A stretch of 64,000 nt of DNA from Desmodesmus armatus (Eukaryota > Chlorophyta > Chlorophyceae > Sphaeropleales > Scenedesmaceae). The position numbers and the translations under genes are program-made. The notes under the pieces are model-generated. The model saw nothing but the letters and a program-made list of their open reading frames with translations, was not told the origin of the DNA and did not search any database. Shown piece by piece: positions 1 through 12,300 of the stretch. Every line of letters begins with the position of its first letter. The stretch's first letter is position 1. The stretch covers positions 124,001 through 188,000 of the forward strand of contig VIIQ02000746.1 of assembly GCA_007449985.2 (NCBI GenBank), given 5' to 3'.

Positions 1-312
1 AAGGGATACAATCAGTACTGCACGTTGGGGAGGGGGGGGGATATGGCAAAGGGTTATGGCATGGGCGACTTGCACGGCTCGTGCAAGCAGCCGTGGCCAG
101 TAACTGTCCAGCTACCTTCAGTGCTTCACCCCCGGCTCAGTATGGTGTGCGGGCAGTTCAGTGCTTAGTCATGCACTCCTGTCCAGCACGGCATGTACTC
201 ATCACCATATCCTGTGGCAGAAGCATGCACAAGTACAAAACAACTGCCAAAATTGGCATGACACACTGCAAGGATTTGACACTCTCGCCTTTGATTGCTG
301 TGCTGCCCACAG

Positions 313-1871
313 GGCCAATGAGCACCCCAAGTTCCCTGAGGGCGGCAAGATGAGTCAGCACCTGGACACCCTGGCAATCGGTGACACCATTGACGTCAAG
401 GGACCTGTGGGACACTTCGTGTACGAGGGCCGCAACAAGTTCAGCCTCAACCGCAAGCCAGGATCAGCAAAGTAAGCAAACATACGTGCACTGGACTGAT
501 GCAATGCTGGGTCTAGGTTGTTTGATGAAGAAGTAAGAAGCACATAATCTGGGCATGAGCTGACTGACTTGGGCCATACAGGCTGTGAAAGGTTGCAGTA
601 GCAGTGCATGGCAAACGCTGCAGTACAAGTGCAGCACCAAAGACGTCACTCAGTTCATGTGTTGCATAGCCAGCCAGCTTGACGGCTATGTCACCAATCA
701 CCCGAGCACTGCTCGTAAGGCACGCGTTGGCCACCTTGCTCACGGTGTGCTGTCTGGCGGTTGCTGCTGTGCAGGCGCATCAGCTTGATAGCTGGTGGCA
801 CAGGCATCACTCCCTGCTGGCAGATCATCAGGACAGTCACTGATGACCCAGAAGATGACACAGAGGTGAGACAGTCACAGTGTACTATTACCTTGCCGTG
901 CAAGGTGCTGGTGTGCTTCTTTGTTAGCAGCTGGCAAACGTCACTTCTGTCACACTGCTACATGGGTTGCTTGCCATTGACCGCTGCTGCCTGGTGTGCC
1001 GACACGACGTGTTACAGGTTGCAGTCCACCATTCCCTGAGCAGTGCAGTACTCATGCTACAAACAGCAGCTGCAGGAAGCTCTCAAACTGGGCCAAATTC
1101 ACTCGTCTGGCTCACATTCCCATTGCGTCTGGCTCACATTCCCGTTGTGCTGTGTGTACCTGGCTGCAGGTGTCGCTGCTGTATGCCAACCAGTGTGAGG
1201 ATGACATCCTGCTGCGTGAGCAGCTGGAGGAGCTGGCAGCAAAGCACACAAACTTCAAGCTGTGGTACACACTGGACAGGTGAGCCACATGTGTCTTGTT
1301 GGGTTTTACCAGGGGAGGGGGGCACATGTGTTGACCTGACCTGTCATGACACAGCTTCAGCTGCAGGGGTCAGCAGCTGATGTTGTGTTCAGGGGCTGGC
1401 ACAGGATGTGTGCTGCATGAACTACCATTTTGTAGGGTCTGTAGGAGGTTGCTGGGGCGGTGACCTCAACACACAAGGGCCTGACACTGTGCATAGCACT
1501 GCCTCACACACGCAGCTGGTGATGACTGGTGTTGGCAGATGCACAATTAGCCGTGCACATAAACCACTATGGCCCAGCCACTCCTGGTTGCTGCCGTGTC
1601 ATGCACATGTTTCCAAACATCACACCCATCAGCACCCTCGCTCAACTGTGCTCTGTGTTGTTGGCGTGTGTACTGCTTGCTGCGCAGGCCCCCTGAGAAC
1701 TGGCAGTACAGCAGCGGCTTCATCAACGAAGACATGGTGCGGGAGCACCTGCTGCCTTCAGGGCCTGATGCCATCGTGGCCATGTGTGGCCCCCCACCCA
1801 TGATCAAGTTTGCCTGCATACCCAACCTGGAGAAGGTTGGCTACACAGCAGAGCAGCTGATCCAGTTCTGA
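313..1871 (+). CDS. FAD/NAD(P)H reductase module of nitrate reductase or cytochrome b5 reductase, 3' part (5' end outside window)
   Basis: Four exons fit together in phase: 313-471, 775-865, 1170-1279 and 1688-1871 (stop TGA 1869-1871). The joined peptide starts with [12 protein letters not shown], the end of the FAD domain, then gives GGTGITP (nucleotide-binding glycine motif), LLYANQ, and CGPPPM near the C terminus, the NAD(P)H-binding signature of ferredoxin-NADP-reductase-like flavoproteins. It ends PNLEKVGY...IQF. This module passes electrons from NAD(P)H through FAD to a heme b5 domain. The KGPVGH stretch is typical of nitrate reductase, whereas [12 protein letters not shown] is close to stand-alone cytochrome b5 reductase; the missing upstream part (molybdenum and b5 domains, or a membrane anchor) would decide. 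Bases 1-312 are most likely intron; I see no further exon there. Family certain, exact member not. Confidence 0.82.
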
Positions 1872-3787
1872 GCGCAGAGCTGCAGCTGTGTGCAATGCGG
1901 CATGTGTGCACGTCTGTTTGTGTCAGTGGTCGACGGCAGTGCATGTGTGCTGGGTTGTGTAGGGAGCCAGACTTGGCAGGTGCGCTGTGCAAGACTGGTC
2001 CCCCACGCCTGCATGAGTGGATGGGGAGCTCTGCTGGAGAGCAGTACTGGGTTGAGTGAGGAGAAGAGTGTCTGAGTGTCTGTCATGTTTTGTCAGGTCT
2101 TGGTGCGCGTTCAGCAGGCGGCCAGGCTATGGCTGGGGTGTTTGTTGCTGGGGCATGCAAATGGCTTGCTCTGTCGCTGCTACTTGGAACGTGCATGCCG
2201 ATCAGCCAATGTGGCGGGGCTGCAGCCCAGCGGGACTGCAGCATGCAACACCGCACCCCTGTTTCTTTGTGTATAATACATATTCAGCTTTCTTTCCTAG
2301 CTAGCTGCTGCGGGGAGGAGGGCACAGAGGCATCTCTTGCAGGGTGATGGGTTTGGTCCATCGTTGTACTAGCAACTGACAGGGTGGGGTGTACAGGGAG
2401 GGCACTGATGGGGGGGATGCTGCTGCTTCAGATGTGAATGTAGCTGTTCTTGGCTTGTGCACATGGCTTGTCCAGCTGCGGCTGCCGCAGCCCGCTGCTG
2501 TGTTGATTCCCCCGTGGGCAAAGATGGGTTTGTGGGCAGTGTTTGATGCATTGGGCTGGCTGCTGTCAAGGTCTGCCCTTTGCTGTTGGCAGCATGCTAT
2601 TGGCGTTGCACAGGAGTTTTGTCAAAGACTCGGATTTTTGCCTTTTGGGAAGCCAGCCGCCTGATGAACCAGGCTTGTTGCAAGTGCTGCGTCACAACAA
2701 GTGCGATGTGTGCTACATAGCCTCATGAAGTTGTTTTGATTCCGGCTCTTGGCTGGTTTCCAGCTTGTTGATAGGCGTGAAGCCTTAGTGCCACTATGTT
2801 GGTGCCAGATGTTGGTTGTGCCATGTCCATATGCTGGTGTGTGGCAAACCTTTTGCTGCACCCTCCTCACGCAGCATTTGAAATGTTATGACACGGGCAT
2901 GCACGTCTCTGAGAGCGTGTTCTCACTGTGAATTTTTGAGTGCACGGAGACGTAGGCGCTGAGTGCTTTGGTTTGTAACAGGAGGCTAGACACTACACGC
3001 ATGGGTGAGGACATGTCAGCTGATAGCCGACAGGCTGTCACCACGCCATTGGCTATCGCTGCTCTGACTCTGCAGTGAGGAAGCACTGTGCTCAAATGAT
3101 CCACACTGGTATGCAGGCTGATAAACACCATGATGGTGCAGATGTGGCGTTTGGTCACGTACTCTTTGACAACCCTAAAATTGCCCGGCCGCCATCAGAG
3201 ACTGCACACCCAATCAACCCTGGAAGCTGCCAGCCTACACTGCCACACATCCATCTCATTGAACTTGCGCAAGCAGCAGTACCATGTGTGGGAGCATCGT
3301 GTTATCCACTCGCCTCACCCAAAATTGTGAACTTTCTCGCGACATCCACTGTATGCTGGGATACATCTACGGTATGCAGCAATGACTGTGACAAGGCTAA
3401 AGCCGTATGCCCAGTACCTCTTGCTTGTGCTGGTGCGCTATCGCATTTACACGCCATGCTGATACTCTTGACCATGAGGTACAGAACAGGTCAGACTGTA
3501 CCGGTGTTATTGTGCTACAGCCGGACCACGCCATTACGAAATCCCTAGAGGGCCAAACAAACAAGCAGGATGATCCTCATTTATCAAGTAGTTATCGTGA
3601 AGTTCGTTGATGGTTCTGGTTGCGCCCTCATTCTTTTGTACCTGCTAATCAGCGAGTCCTTCACCGGAACAGTGCCATTCAGAGCTTGATATGCACAATT
3701 GACATACTGTTAGTTCGTTGTCTTGGCTGGAAGCTCGCAACACATCCAATGCAACCCACCCCCCTGAAAAAGCAGTAGGGACACACC
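1872..3787. other. 3' UTR and intergenic stretch without a gene
   Basis: No exon chain or convincing coding frame is visible. The part after 1871 should hold the 3' UTR of the reductase. The first TGTAA (algal polyadenylation-type signal) I find on the + strand is at about 2974, which would make a 1.1-kb UTR, so the true end is uncertain. The longest ORF (3075-3548) has no recognisable protein character. The last few hundred bases should hold the promoter of the coiled-coil gene; I see no clear TATA box. Confidence 0.4.
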
Positions 3788-5171
3788 ATGCCCCCCAAGA
3801 AGAAGGCTTCAGCCAAGGCCCCTGAAGTCAGTGAAGCAGAGCTGCTCAAGAGGGCCCAAGCAGAGATCACGGCCCTCACCCGCTTGTTAGAGCTCAAGAC
3901 CTACGAGGTCAGTGGCTGACAGTGGTTCCCCTGCTCAGTCGCAGCTGCTGCTCAGGCAGCTGCTGTCAGGACATGTCAGCCCTCCTTTACTGCTTGTATC
4001 TGTTCCAACCACTCCCTGTCAACACCATTAATGGCTGAAGCCTTGTATGTTTTGCACAATTTCACAGCTGCTGTTGGTGTCCTGCCACACTGCCCCTCAC
4101 TCAGGCTGTCGAGGCTCGCAACCTTGAGCACAAATGGCGGGAGCGTGCTGAGGCAGCAGAGGCAGCAGTGGAGCAGGCCAGAACAGACATGGCCGACATC
4201 AAGGCAGACATGGCCAGGCAGCACACCTCACTGCAGGTAACTACAAGCAACAGCGCCTGCCAGCAGTACACAGCGTGCTGACCTGGCAGCTGCCGGCATT
4301 GCACAGCCTGCTGACAGCAGGTGTCCACCACATTCAGTAAGGCAGTTCACGGCTGAGGTGTCCTGCAATCTTTTCTGCAATACGGCGGACTGTACTGCTG
4401 TTTGGCCTGGCAGCAGCGGGACAGAAGCTTTGTGCATGGAGCTTTGCAGGGCTTATGCAAGCGGCAGATGGACGCACCATCAGCTTGTCTGTGACGCTTC
4501 GCTGAGGATGCTCTGTTTTGTACCAAACGCAATGCAGGACCACTCCAGTCAGCAGGTGCATGTGTTTGAGGCGCGTCTGGCAGAGATGCAGGCCCAGCTG
4601 GCAGCAGCGCAGCAGGTGGCAGACAAAGCGGATGCACAGAGCAAGCAGCTGCTGCAGGAGAAGGAGCAGCAGGTGGGCAGTAATGCAGTACGGCGTACAT
4701 GTGCTGGCCCCAGTCAACAAATGCTGTTGGCAGCAGCAGGAGGGAGTGTGGACCGGCTGTGCGCACCATTGTCCTGCAGAGCCGCCATTGCTATACAGCA
4801 CACGTTCATAGCAGCGGGTGCGCCCTGCCTTGGTTGCTCTGTCAGGATATGACAGACTGCCGGATGCGGCTCCATGCCTAGTGGCCCAGGCAAACCGCTG
4901 GTCAGGCAGTAGCCCCTGCGCAGGGGCTACTGTCAGTGGCAGCTGCATGCATCTAGCACTGCTCCCTGCATCGCCAAGTTACTTGCCAAACAAAGTGTAT
5001 GCGAAGCAGTCTGTAGACAAAGTGCTTGTGCTGTACTGTGTGCAGGCTGCTGCTCACCAGCAGGAGGTCCAGCGGTTGCACAGGCAGTTTGCCAGCCTTC
5101 TGCAGGACACGCTGGGGCAGATGCGGGCTAAGCTGGAGGAGGAGTACAGCACAGCATGTGGAAGCAATTGA
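3788..5171 (+). CDS. Small coiled-coil protein, CCDC153/DRC12-like (probable ciliary protein)
   Basis: Four exons, each a whole number of codons: 3788-3907, 4105-4236, 4538-4672 and 5046-5171, giving 170 residues. The start MPPKKK is basic like that of animal CCDC153, and the rest is an almost unbroken alpha-helical coiled coil. Collinear matches to the family as I remember it include MARQHTSLQ near residue 80 and the helix ASLLQDTLGQMRAKLEEEY near the end. CCDC153 (DRC12) is a subunit of the nexin-dynein regulatory complex of motile cilia. The protein is shorter than the roughly 210-residue animal one, because the frame stops at TGA 5169-5171, exactly where a degenerate tandem repeat begins. 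It could be another short ciliary coiled-coil protein; coiled coils are easily over-matched, so the assignment is moderate while the gene model is firm. Confidence 0.65.
4907..4932. repeat. Perfect 26-bp palindrome in intron 3
   Basis: Two 13-base arms (CAGTAGCCCCTGC and its reverse complement) meet with no spacer. It lies inside the third intron of the coiled-coil gene. A stable GC-rich hairpin could form in the transcript or in extruded DNA. No function is apparent. Confidence 0.85.
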
Positions 5172-5665
5172 TGCCAGCCAGCACACTTCCTGTGTCTACA
5201 CAGCAGCAGCTGTCACAGCAGCAAGAGCTTGCATGGGCCAAGCTGCAGGAGGAGTACAGCACAGCTTGTGGAAGCACTTGATGCCAGCCAGCCAACAGGA
5301 GCAGAGCAGCTGGCTTGGCAACCACATTTGTTACAGCAGCAGGAACAACTCGCATGGGCAAGCTGCAGGAGGAGTTCAGCACAGCATGTGGAAGCGCTTG
5401 ATGCTAGCCAGCACACTTCCTGTGTCTACAGGAGCAGCTGGCACATATTCGACCCTAGCAGCAAGAGTTTGCATGGGCCAAGCTGCAGGAGCCGTACAGC
5501 ACAGCTTGTGGAAGCACTTGACACCAGCCAGCACACAGGGGCAGCAGCGCAGCTGGTACAGCAGCAGGAGCTCACATGGGCCAAGCTGCAGGAGCAGGAC
5601 AGCGCAGCATGCCAGGCACCTGACGCCAGCCAGCATGTGCTGGCATGGTGCGTGGACGCACACTA
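5113..5665. repeat. Degenerate ~120-bp tandem repeat, about five copies, seeded from the last coding exon
   Basis: Units begin near 5113, 5234, 5355, 5475 and 5578, each starting with a variant of GGGCCAAGCTGCAGGAGGAG, then TACAGCACAGC(A/T)TGTGGAAGC and GCCAGCCAGCACAC. The first unit overlaps the 3' coding end of exon 4 of the CCDC153-like gene, and the later units are non-coding or shifted copies. In the exon's own phase the frame reopens after the stop and stays open to 5666. This looks like local duplication of the exon end. Confidence 0.85.
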
Positions 5666-6378
5666 AACAGCAAGGCCATGTTTGAGTCGTGACGGCGACC
5701 AAGCGAGCAACAGGGGTGCCCAACACGCTGTGGCAGGCAGTGTTGCCAGCGATGGTGATGGTGGTGGTGATGAAGGCTGAGGCGCCTGCTGTCAGGGTGC
5801 CATTGTGCACTGCTGGCGCAGCGCAACGAGCAGCCCTCTCCCTTTGGGTGGGAGTGGTGGTGGAGGGGGAGGGGGGGGGGGGGGGCGTCCAAGGTTCCTG
5901 TTAGACGCCCCACACAGAGTTTTGCGACAGCCACAGCCACGGAAGTGTCGAAATGAGGTCCATACCCAGTGCACCTCCCCTTCCCACCATTTATGGACGG
6001 TGGCCACCCTCGCCCCAGGCGCCCCTTCCCCATACCCCTTGCTGTGCACACCCAAAGGGGGGAGAAGGCCACCCCCACCGTTATGCTGGTAACATGTGGT
6101 AATTGATTTTCAGCGTTTTTACATCATGTTTGTGATAACCAAAGTATTCAAGAAAGCAATAGAAGACCTACAGTTGTCAGCCTTGCTGAGTCAAAAAAAA
6201 CCTGGGTCCAAGTCATCTCCAATCGAACGCCTTTGGATGCATTTTAGGTGCCGGTGTCGTTTGATCGCTGGACCTGGTCTGGTACTGAAGAGTCGATGCA
6301 GAATTTGAGGGGATGCAATCGAAGCGAGAAGCCCAAGAATGCGTCTGCCTGCGTTTGACAGAGGCTTGAGCAGCAGAA
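5666..6378. other. Intergenic region with a 15-base poly-G run
   Basis: No gene is seen. The stretch contains a G-rich tract at about 5861-5885 ending in 15 consecutive G (5871-5885), able to form a G-quadruplex. It lies roughly 500 bp upstream of the ATG2 start. The region should include the ATG2 promoter and 5' UTR; no TATA box is obvious. Confidence 0.45.
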
Positions 6379-9300
6379 ATGTTCTCTGCAACGGATTGGG
6401 CACTCAAAAGGGTGCTCAAGTTCGTGCTGAAGAAGAGCCTGGGTCGCTTTCTGCACTCTGAGCCAGACCTTGAGCAGCTTGATGTGCAGCTCAGCTCAGG
6501 CATTTTTGAGCTGCGCCATGTCTTGATCAACTGCCAAGCAGTCAATGAGCAGCTGGTAGGTAGCCCACAGTGCAGAGCATCCGGCACACACTGCATGCAT
6601 ACACCACAACTGTCTCTGCCAGGGTGGTGTTCTGATGCATGGATTGGATTGGGGCTTTGAGTACGGTGAACATCACCACCGTATCAGACACTCACAACAG
6701 CATGTCAGCAAGCATGCATCTTGTTCTTCTGGCAACGCTTTCTGTTCCCTACCTCTGCACTTCAACCTGACACATGCACATCACCCCACATGCTGTTCCT
6801 GCAGGCCCTGGATGGCTGGCAGGTCACTGCTGGCTATGTGGGTGTTGTGCGTGGCTCCCTGCCCCTCACAGCCACAGCTGCTGCTGCAGTTGCAGTGGGC
6901 AGCACCGCTGCTGATGTGAATGCCCACCTCACCCTGGATGAGGTGCTGATCACAGTCGCACCCACACCTGCAGCAGCAGCAGCCTTTGATCAGGCGACTG
7001 CCGGTGTCTCAGCCTCCAGCAGCACAGCATCAGGGCTCACAGATGCTGTGTACACTACAGAAGCACAGCAGCAGCAGACATTTGCAGATGACCTCGGCAT
7101 GTTGGGGCAGATTGGTGTGTTTGAAGGCATCAAGCTTATTGCAGGGGGCCTTGAGGCAGTGCTGCAGCGGTTGGCTGTTGCAGCCACCAACGTCACAATC
7201 AGAGTGGAGGTGCCCGCAGCTGCAGCAGCTGCCAATCCTGTGGCAGCAGCTGCTCCCAGCAGTCCCCCAGCTGCTGCATGTGGCCCAGGGGCTGAGATAA
7301 TCCTGCATCTGGACTGTGTGCACTTCTGCGATGCCACTCCACCCAAGCAGCAGCAAACCGCCACCGCAGCGGCAGGAGCCCCGCCTGGGGCAGCTGCTGC
7401 CGCCGCTGCTGCTGCTGCTGATCAGGCGCCAACTGCAGCGCAGGAGCTTGTGAAAAGAGTGAGTGTGACCGGGCTCACGATAGAGCTCCTGGAGCTTCAG
7501 GATGATGACTCCTGTAGATCAGGTACATCTCAGGCAGCAGGGTTGGGAGGAGAGGCCGCGCTACTATCCCAGGGCGCAGCCGATGCAGCGGCAACAGCAG
7601 CAGCGATGCGGGAGTCCTTCATGGCCCGCAGCAGTGTGATGCGTAGCAGCTTCATGGCTGCTGCTGCTGGCAGTGACAGCGGGCACCATTCTGCAGCTGC
7701 AGCAGCGGGCAGTGCAGCTAGCCAGGCGGCTGCTGACTTGGGCGGGTTGTTGCTAGGAGGCCCTGCAGCCTCTGGGCTTGACCTCACGCTGGTGCTGCGG
7801 CTGGCCTGGTCTGCAGGAGCAGCAGGCGGTACAGCGGGTGCAGGCGGGACAGCAGGCAGCCAGCCACCCAGAGTCACCATGGACCTCAATAGCAGCGCTG
7901 TGGGTGTGTATCTGCAGCCCTGGCAGCTGCCGCTGATGCAGCTGTGCAGCACTGCGTGTGGCAGCAGCAGCAGCAGCAAGAAGGGAGGAAGCAGCATGGA
8001 GGAGGGCCCTATCATGCCTGCGGCTGCTGCTGCTGCCCAGGCCAGCAGCGGCAGCAGCTTCGGCAGGGCCTCTGGCCATACATCACAGCAGCAGGGGTGG
8101 GGTCAGCGTTCTTTTGTGGACGAGCTGTTCTTCCCTCATGTGGAGGGTTTTGTGGCGGATTCCTTAAACCTCAGCAGCCCAAGGGTCGCCTCCGGTTGGG
8201 GTCCCGGTGGCCACTTGTACAACAGTGTAGCAGTAGCAGACAGCAGCAGCGGGAGCACCTTGTTAGGCGGCATAATCAGTGGCGGCAGCAGCAGTGCTGT
8301 CGGCAATGCCGCCAACGGGATGTACAGCATTTACCATGACGCACGGAGTGTATTCAGCAGTGTGGCCGGCAGCATTTCAGGTGCTGTGGCCAGTAACTTC
8401 CTGAGTGGACTGTACAGTGTACCAGACCCTGTACAACAGGGTCCTATCAGCCCCTTGCGTGACCAGACAGCCTCGCCAACAGGCGGCATGTACAGCAGCA
8501 GTAGGGTAGGCGGGATTGCAGAAGGGGCAGGGGTGAGGGGCGTGTGGCAGCAGCCGCAGCCGCCGGCAGCAATGTCGGCTGCTTCATGGTCACTGCGGGG
8601 CGTTTGTCCCTCTGTGCATGTGTGCCTGCACTACCATGCACCCGCATGCGTGGGACAAGCAGGCGCCCCAGCAGCTGTGGTTGCTGCTGGGATGGGCAGC
8701 GCTGGCAGGATGCAGCAGCAGCAGCAGGCGCACCCGCCGTGCTTTGTGCTGAGCTGTGGGGGCCTGTCGGCTGCGTACGATGTGTCAGGGAGAGTCAGTC
8801 ACGTTTCTGTCAAGCTTTATCAGCTAGAGGCTTACGAGCAGCTGCCGGCAGACTGGCGGGTGGTGGCTGGGGCTGCCAGCAGCAGCAGTAGCGGCCAGCT
8901 TGTGCTGGATCCCAAGGTGCTTGGCTCTGTGCCTCGTGTGCTTCCAGTGCCTCAGGGTGCCGCTGGCTGTACACACCAGGTGAGCTGGTTTGCTGGGTAC
9001 CATTTGCTGTATGCTGTTGTTAAGGATTGAGTCACAGAAGAAGAAGCCGTGCCCAATGTGTGCAGCAGCGATGATTGCATCTGTCAGTCATTACAAGACT
9101 GACACATGTGTCAGTCTTGTAATGATGCAGTGCAGTTGCAGTGACGTACGTACGGATGCCAGCGCAGCGGTCCCATTGCGGCAGCTGCTGTGGTGTGGGT
9201 CTCCCATATGTGCTGGACTGTGGTGAACTGACCCAGTTGTGGTGTGCTGGGTGCTGCTGCTGCTCCTGCTGCTGCTGTTGCTGTTGCCTAGGTACCTGCA

Positions 9301-12300
9301 TGGACAGCAGCGTCCTCCCAAACAGCAGCTACTGCTGGGTTGGGAGCCAGAGCTGGCGGCAGCCTCACGTGGCCTGTGCTGCTGCTGGGTGGGGTGCCCC
9401 TCGACCCCGACCGGGCGCTGCCTGCAGTGCACAGGCCCAGCATTACTGTAAAGGTGAGGTAGGGTGGTGACCCTGCAGGTTGTGGTCCTGAGAGACGATG
9501 CTGGCGGGCGCGTGGTGCTGTTGCTCAAGTGTTTGTTGTGCTTGCCTGCTCTGTACTGCAGTGCCGCGACCTGGCACCTTGGAGGTTGCATCTCAGTGGA
9601 ACAGGGTTGCGGCCAGCATCAATTGCCACTTGCCTGAACACATGTGTGAGTTGGCACGCCGTGCTTGCGCAGGAGTGCGGTGTCTGTAGCAGCGCTGTGG
9701 CAGAGGTTGCTTGCCGCTGCTGTGCCCTTCATTGCTTGGCGCGCATTGCTGCTGTGTGTGACGCTGTTCTGTTGCTTCTCGCACTGCCGCCCATGCTTGC
9801 TGTATCTTATCCTGCAGGCGTCAGCACACAAAGCTGGCAGCAAGCAGTCTGGCCTGTCCAAGGCAGCGATTGATTGTGAGCTGCAGCCGCTATCCCTTTG
9901 GCTAACAGCCGGCCTGGTGCAGCGCCTGAGCAGCATAGCAGCGCTCCTGCAGCCCAGCCAGGAGCCCTCTTGCCAGCCGGCGCTCTCAGCACCCACGATA
10001 CAGCAGCAGCAGGCGCCTGCACTGCCGGCGGCTTTGCAAGGAGCCGACATATCAGCAGCAGTGCATGCCACGCGGCTGTGCGTGGTAATGCCGCTGCTGC
10101 ATGTCCCCGTTGGGGCTGTTCCCTCTGGTAAAGCTGATGCTGCTGCGGCAGCGGCAGCAGAAGGGCCAGCATCGCCTGGAGCTGCCAAGCCACAATGCAT
10201 GTTTGTTGCTCTGGAGCTTCACAGTGGCAGCAGCACCAGCACCTACGCACCAGCAGGCCAGCAGCACCATCATCACCACGGCCACTCCAGGCATGGTCAT
10301 GCAGCAGCAGGGCAGCCGCCTGGGGGCCTGCGGGCAGCGGCTGCAGCAGCGATGGGCAGGGGGCTCCCTCTCCTGCAGTTGACATCTACACCACCTGCTG
10401 CTGCCGCTGCGGGTCGCCACTGCATCCAGCCGCAGCAGCAGGGTGCAGTGATGGAGGTGTGTCTCTCACGTGTGAGGGTGTTTCAGGTCACACAGGTGGT
10501 GGTGCCGCCGACCAGCAGCACCGTCGCCAGTAGCTTGGCTGCAGCAGCCAGTAGGGCAGCAGCTGCTGCCGCGGCAGCAGCAGCTGCTGCCGCGGCTGCT
10601 GCCACAGGCCAAGCATCTGGCAGTAGCGGCACCAGCAGCAGTATGCTGCTGCAGCAGCAGCAACAGGGATACAGCTTGTCGCGGCTGCTGCGGCATCAGC
10701 AGCACAAGGCACCACCGCGTGGTGCCGGCGGCAGCAGGGAGGGTGGCAGTAGCGGCAGCCAGCAAGGCAGTAGCCTCAAGTTGTCAGCCAGCTGCTTGTT
10801 GGATGCAGGCCCTGCTGCTGCACCACCTCCAGGAGTTGGGGCTGCTGCTGCCAGTGTACCCCTCAATATGGCTGGCAGCAGCAGTAGTGGCAGCAGCAGT
10901 GGGCACAGCAGCATGGCGAGCAGCGGGGTGGCTGCTGCCGGGCTGGGGCTGAGTCCTGATGATGTGCCTTGGGGTGCGGCAGTGTTTGTGACAGTTACAG
11001 TGGATCCTGCAGCTCGTCCTGAAGCTAGTGCTGTCGCAGAGGCTGCTGCTCTTGCTGCTGCGCATGCCAAGGATAGGGGCGAGGGTGCAGATAGCGACTG
11101 CCTGATGTACTCTGCCGAGTATGATGGAGCGTGGCCACACGGGGCACCCCCAGCAGCAGCAGACGCAGCCAAAGGCGGCAGCTCACAGCAGGCAGCAGGT
11201 GGTCAGGACAGCAAGGCGGCAGCAGCATGTGGCAGTCAGTTTAGCGTGCTGAGGTTCCAGCACAAGTGTCAGGCGGGGTCGCAGATTGTGGTGCATGCCC
11301 GGGCACCAGCCGTAGCAGGGTATGGCAGAAGAGATGACTTTGAAGCGCTGATCAGAGGGGTAGTGACAGCAGCAAGCTCCGCACAGCCGGCCCGAGGGAA
11401 CGAACCAGCAGCTGGTGATGCTGCTGCTGCTGCTATTGTACAGCCGCAGCCGCTGCTTCAGCAACAGCAGCAGCAAGTGGCGTTGCTGCTGCAGTGTCGG
11501 TTGCACCTCTCCCTGCAGTCGTTGGACCAGCAGCACCACCACAGCAGCCACCATCACAAGCACAGCTTCCATGCACAGCACACGCAACAGCAGGCTGGTC
11601 GCTCTGGTTCTCTGCATGCTGCTGCTGCTGCGCAGCCCTCAGGCAGCAGCAGCAGTAGCAGCCAGTCCTCCGGGCCATCATCCACCATAGAGCTTCTGGC
11701 AGATGATCTGACATTGTTCACTGTCAAAGGCTTGGGTGGGCGTGCTGCCGCTGCTGCAACGTGTGTCTCAGTGCAGGGTTTGCAGCTCTACACAGCGGGC
11801 AGCAGCATCACCAGCACTGGCAGCAGCAGCAGCGGAGGCACCGGGGGCAATCGTATCTGTGCACTGCTTGTACCCAAGCACAGCAAAACCACAGGGCCGC
11901 CAGGGCTGGAAGTGCTGCAGGTGGTGACAGGAAGCGTCCATGGCAGCAGCAGTGGTGCAGGCAGGAGCGGCAGCAGCAGCAGTTTGAGCAGCACCTCCCG
12001 ACAGGGTGCCGCTGGCGGTGCCACCAATGGCAGCAGCAGAGAGGTTGGGAGGATCAGGCGCGGCAAGTCCAGCAAGCATGTGACCTATGCTGCAGCGACA
12101 CCCAGCGCTGATGCTGGTCCTGGCCAGGACGTCCTGTCAGTGCTCCTGAGGGGTGCCACCCTCTCCATGGATCCAGGTGGCCTGAGCTTGGACTGGGCAC
12201 AGCATGTGTCAACGTTCTTTGGACCGCTGGCAGCAGCAGCTGTAGCCCCAGCACAGCAAGCGGGCCAAGCAGCGCCAGACTCTCCTGCAGCAGCAGCAGA

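Noticed and set aside
1107..1150. Direct repeat GTCTGGCTCACATTCCC in a reductase intron
   Set aside because: A single short duplication in an intron; no evidence of function.
3075..3548. 157-codon plus-strand ORF in the intergenic stretch
   Set aside because: No recognisable motif, unlike coding composition of neighbours, no splice partners; kept as non-coding.
7530..8079. Minus-strand ORFs opposite ATG2, and many similar ones opposite every CAG-rich exon
   Set aside because: Shadows of CAG/CTG repeats; only Leu, Ala, Cys and Ser runs with no motif, start context or splice logic.
9529..9689. Alternative reading PRPGTLEVASQWNRVAA for the small ATG2 exon at 9562-9645
   Set aside because: Attractive composition, but its phase cannot join the next exon at 9818, whereas the other frame enters and leaves in phase 0.
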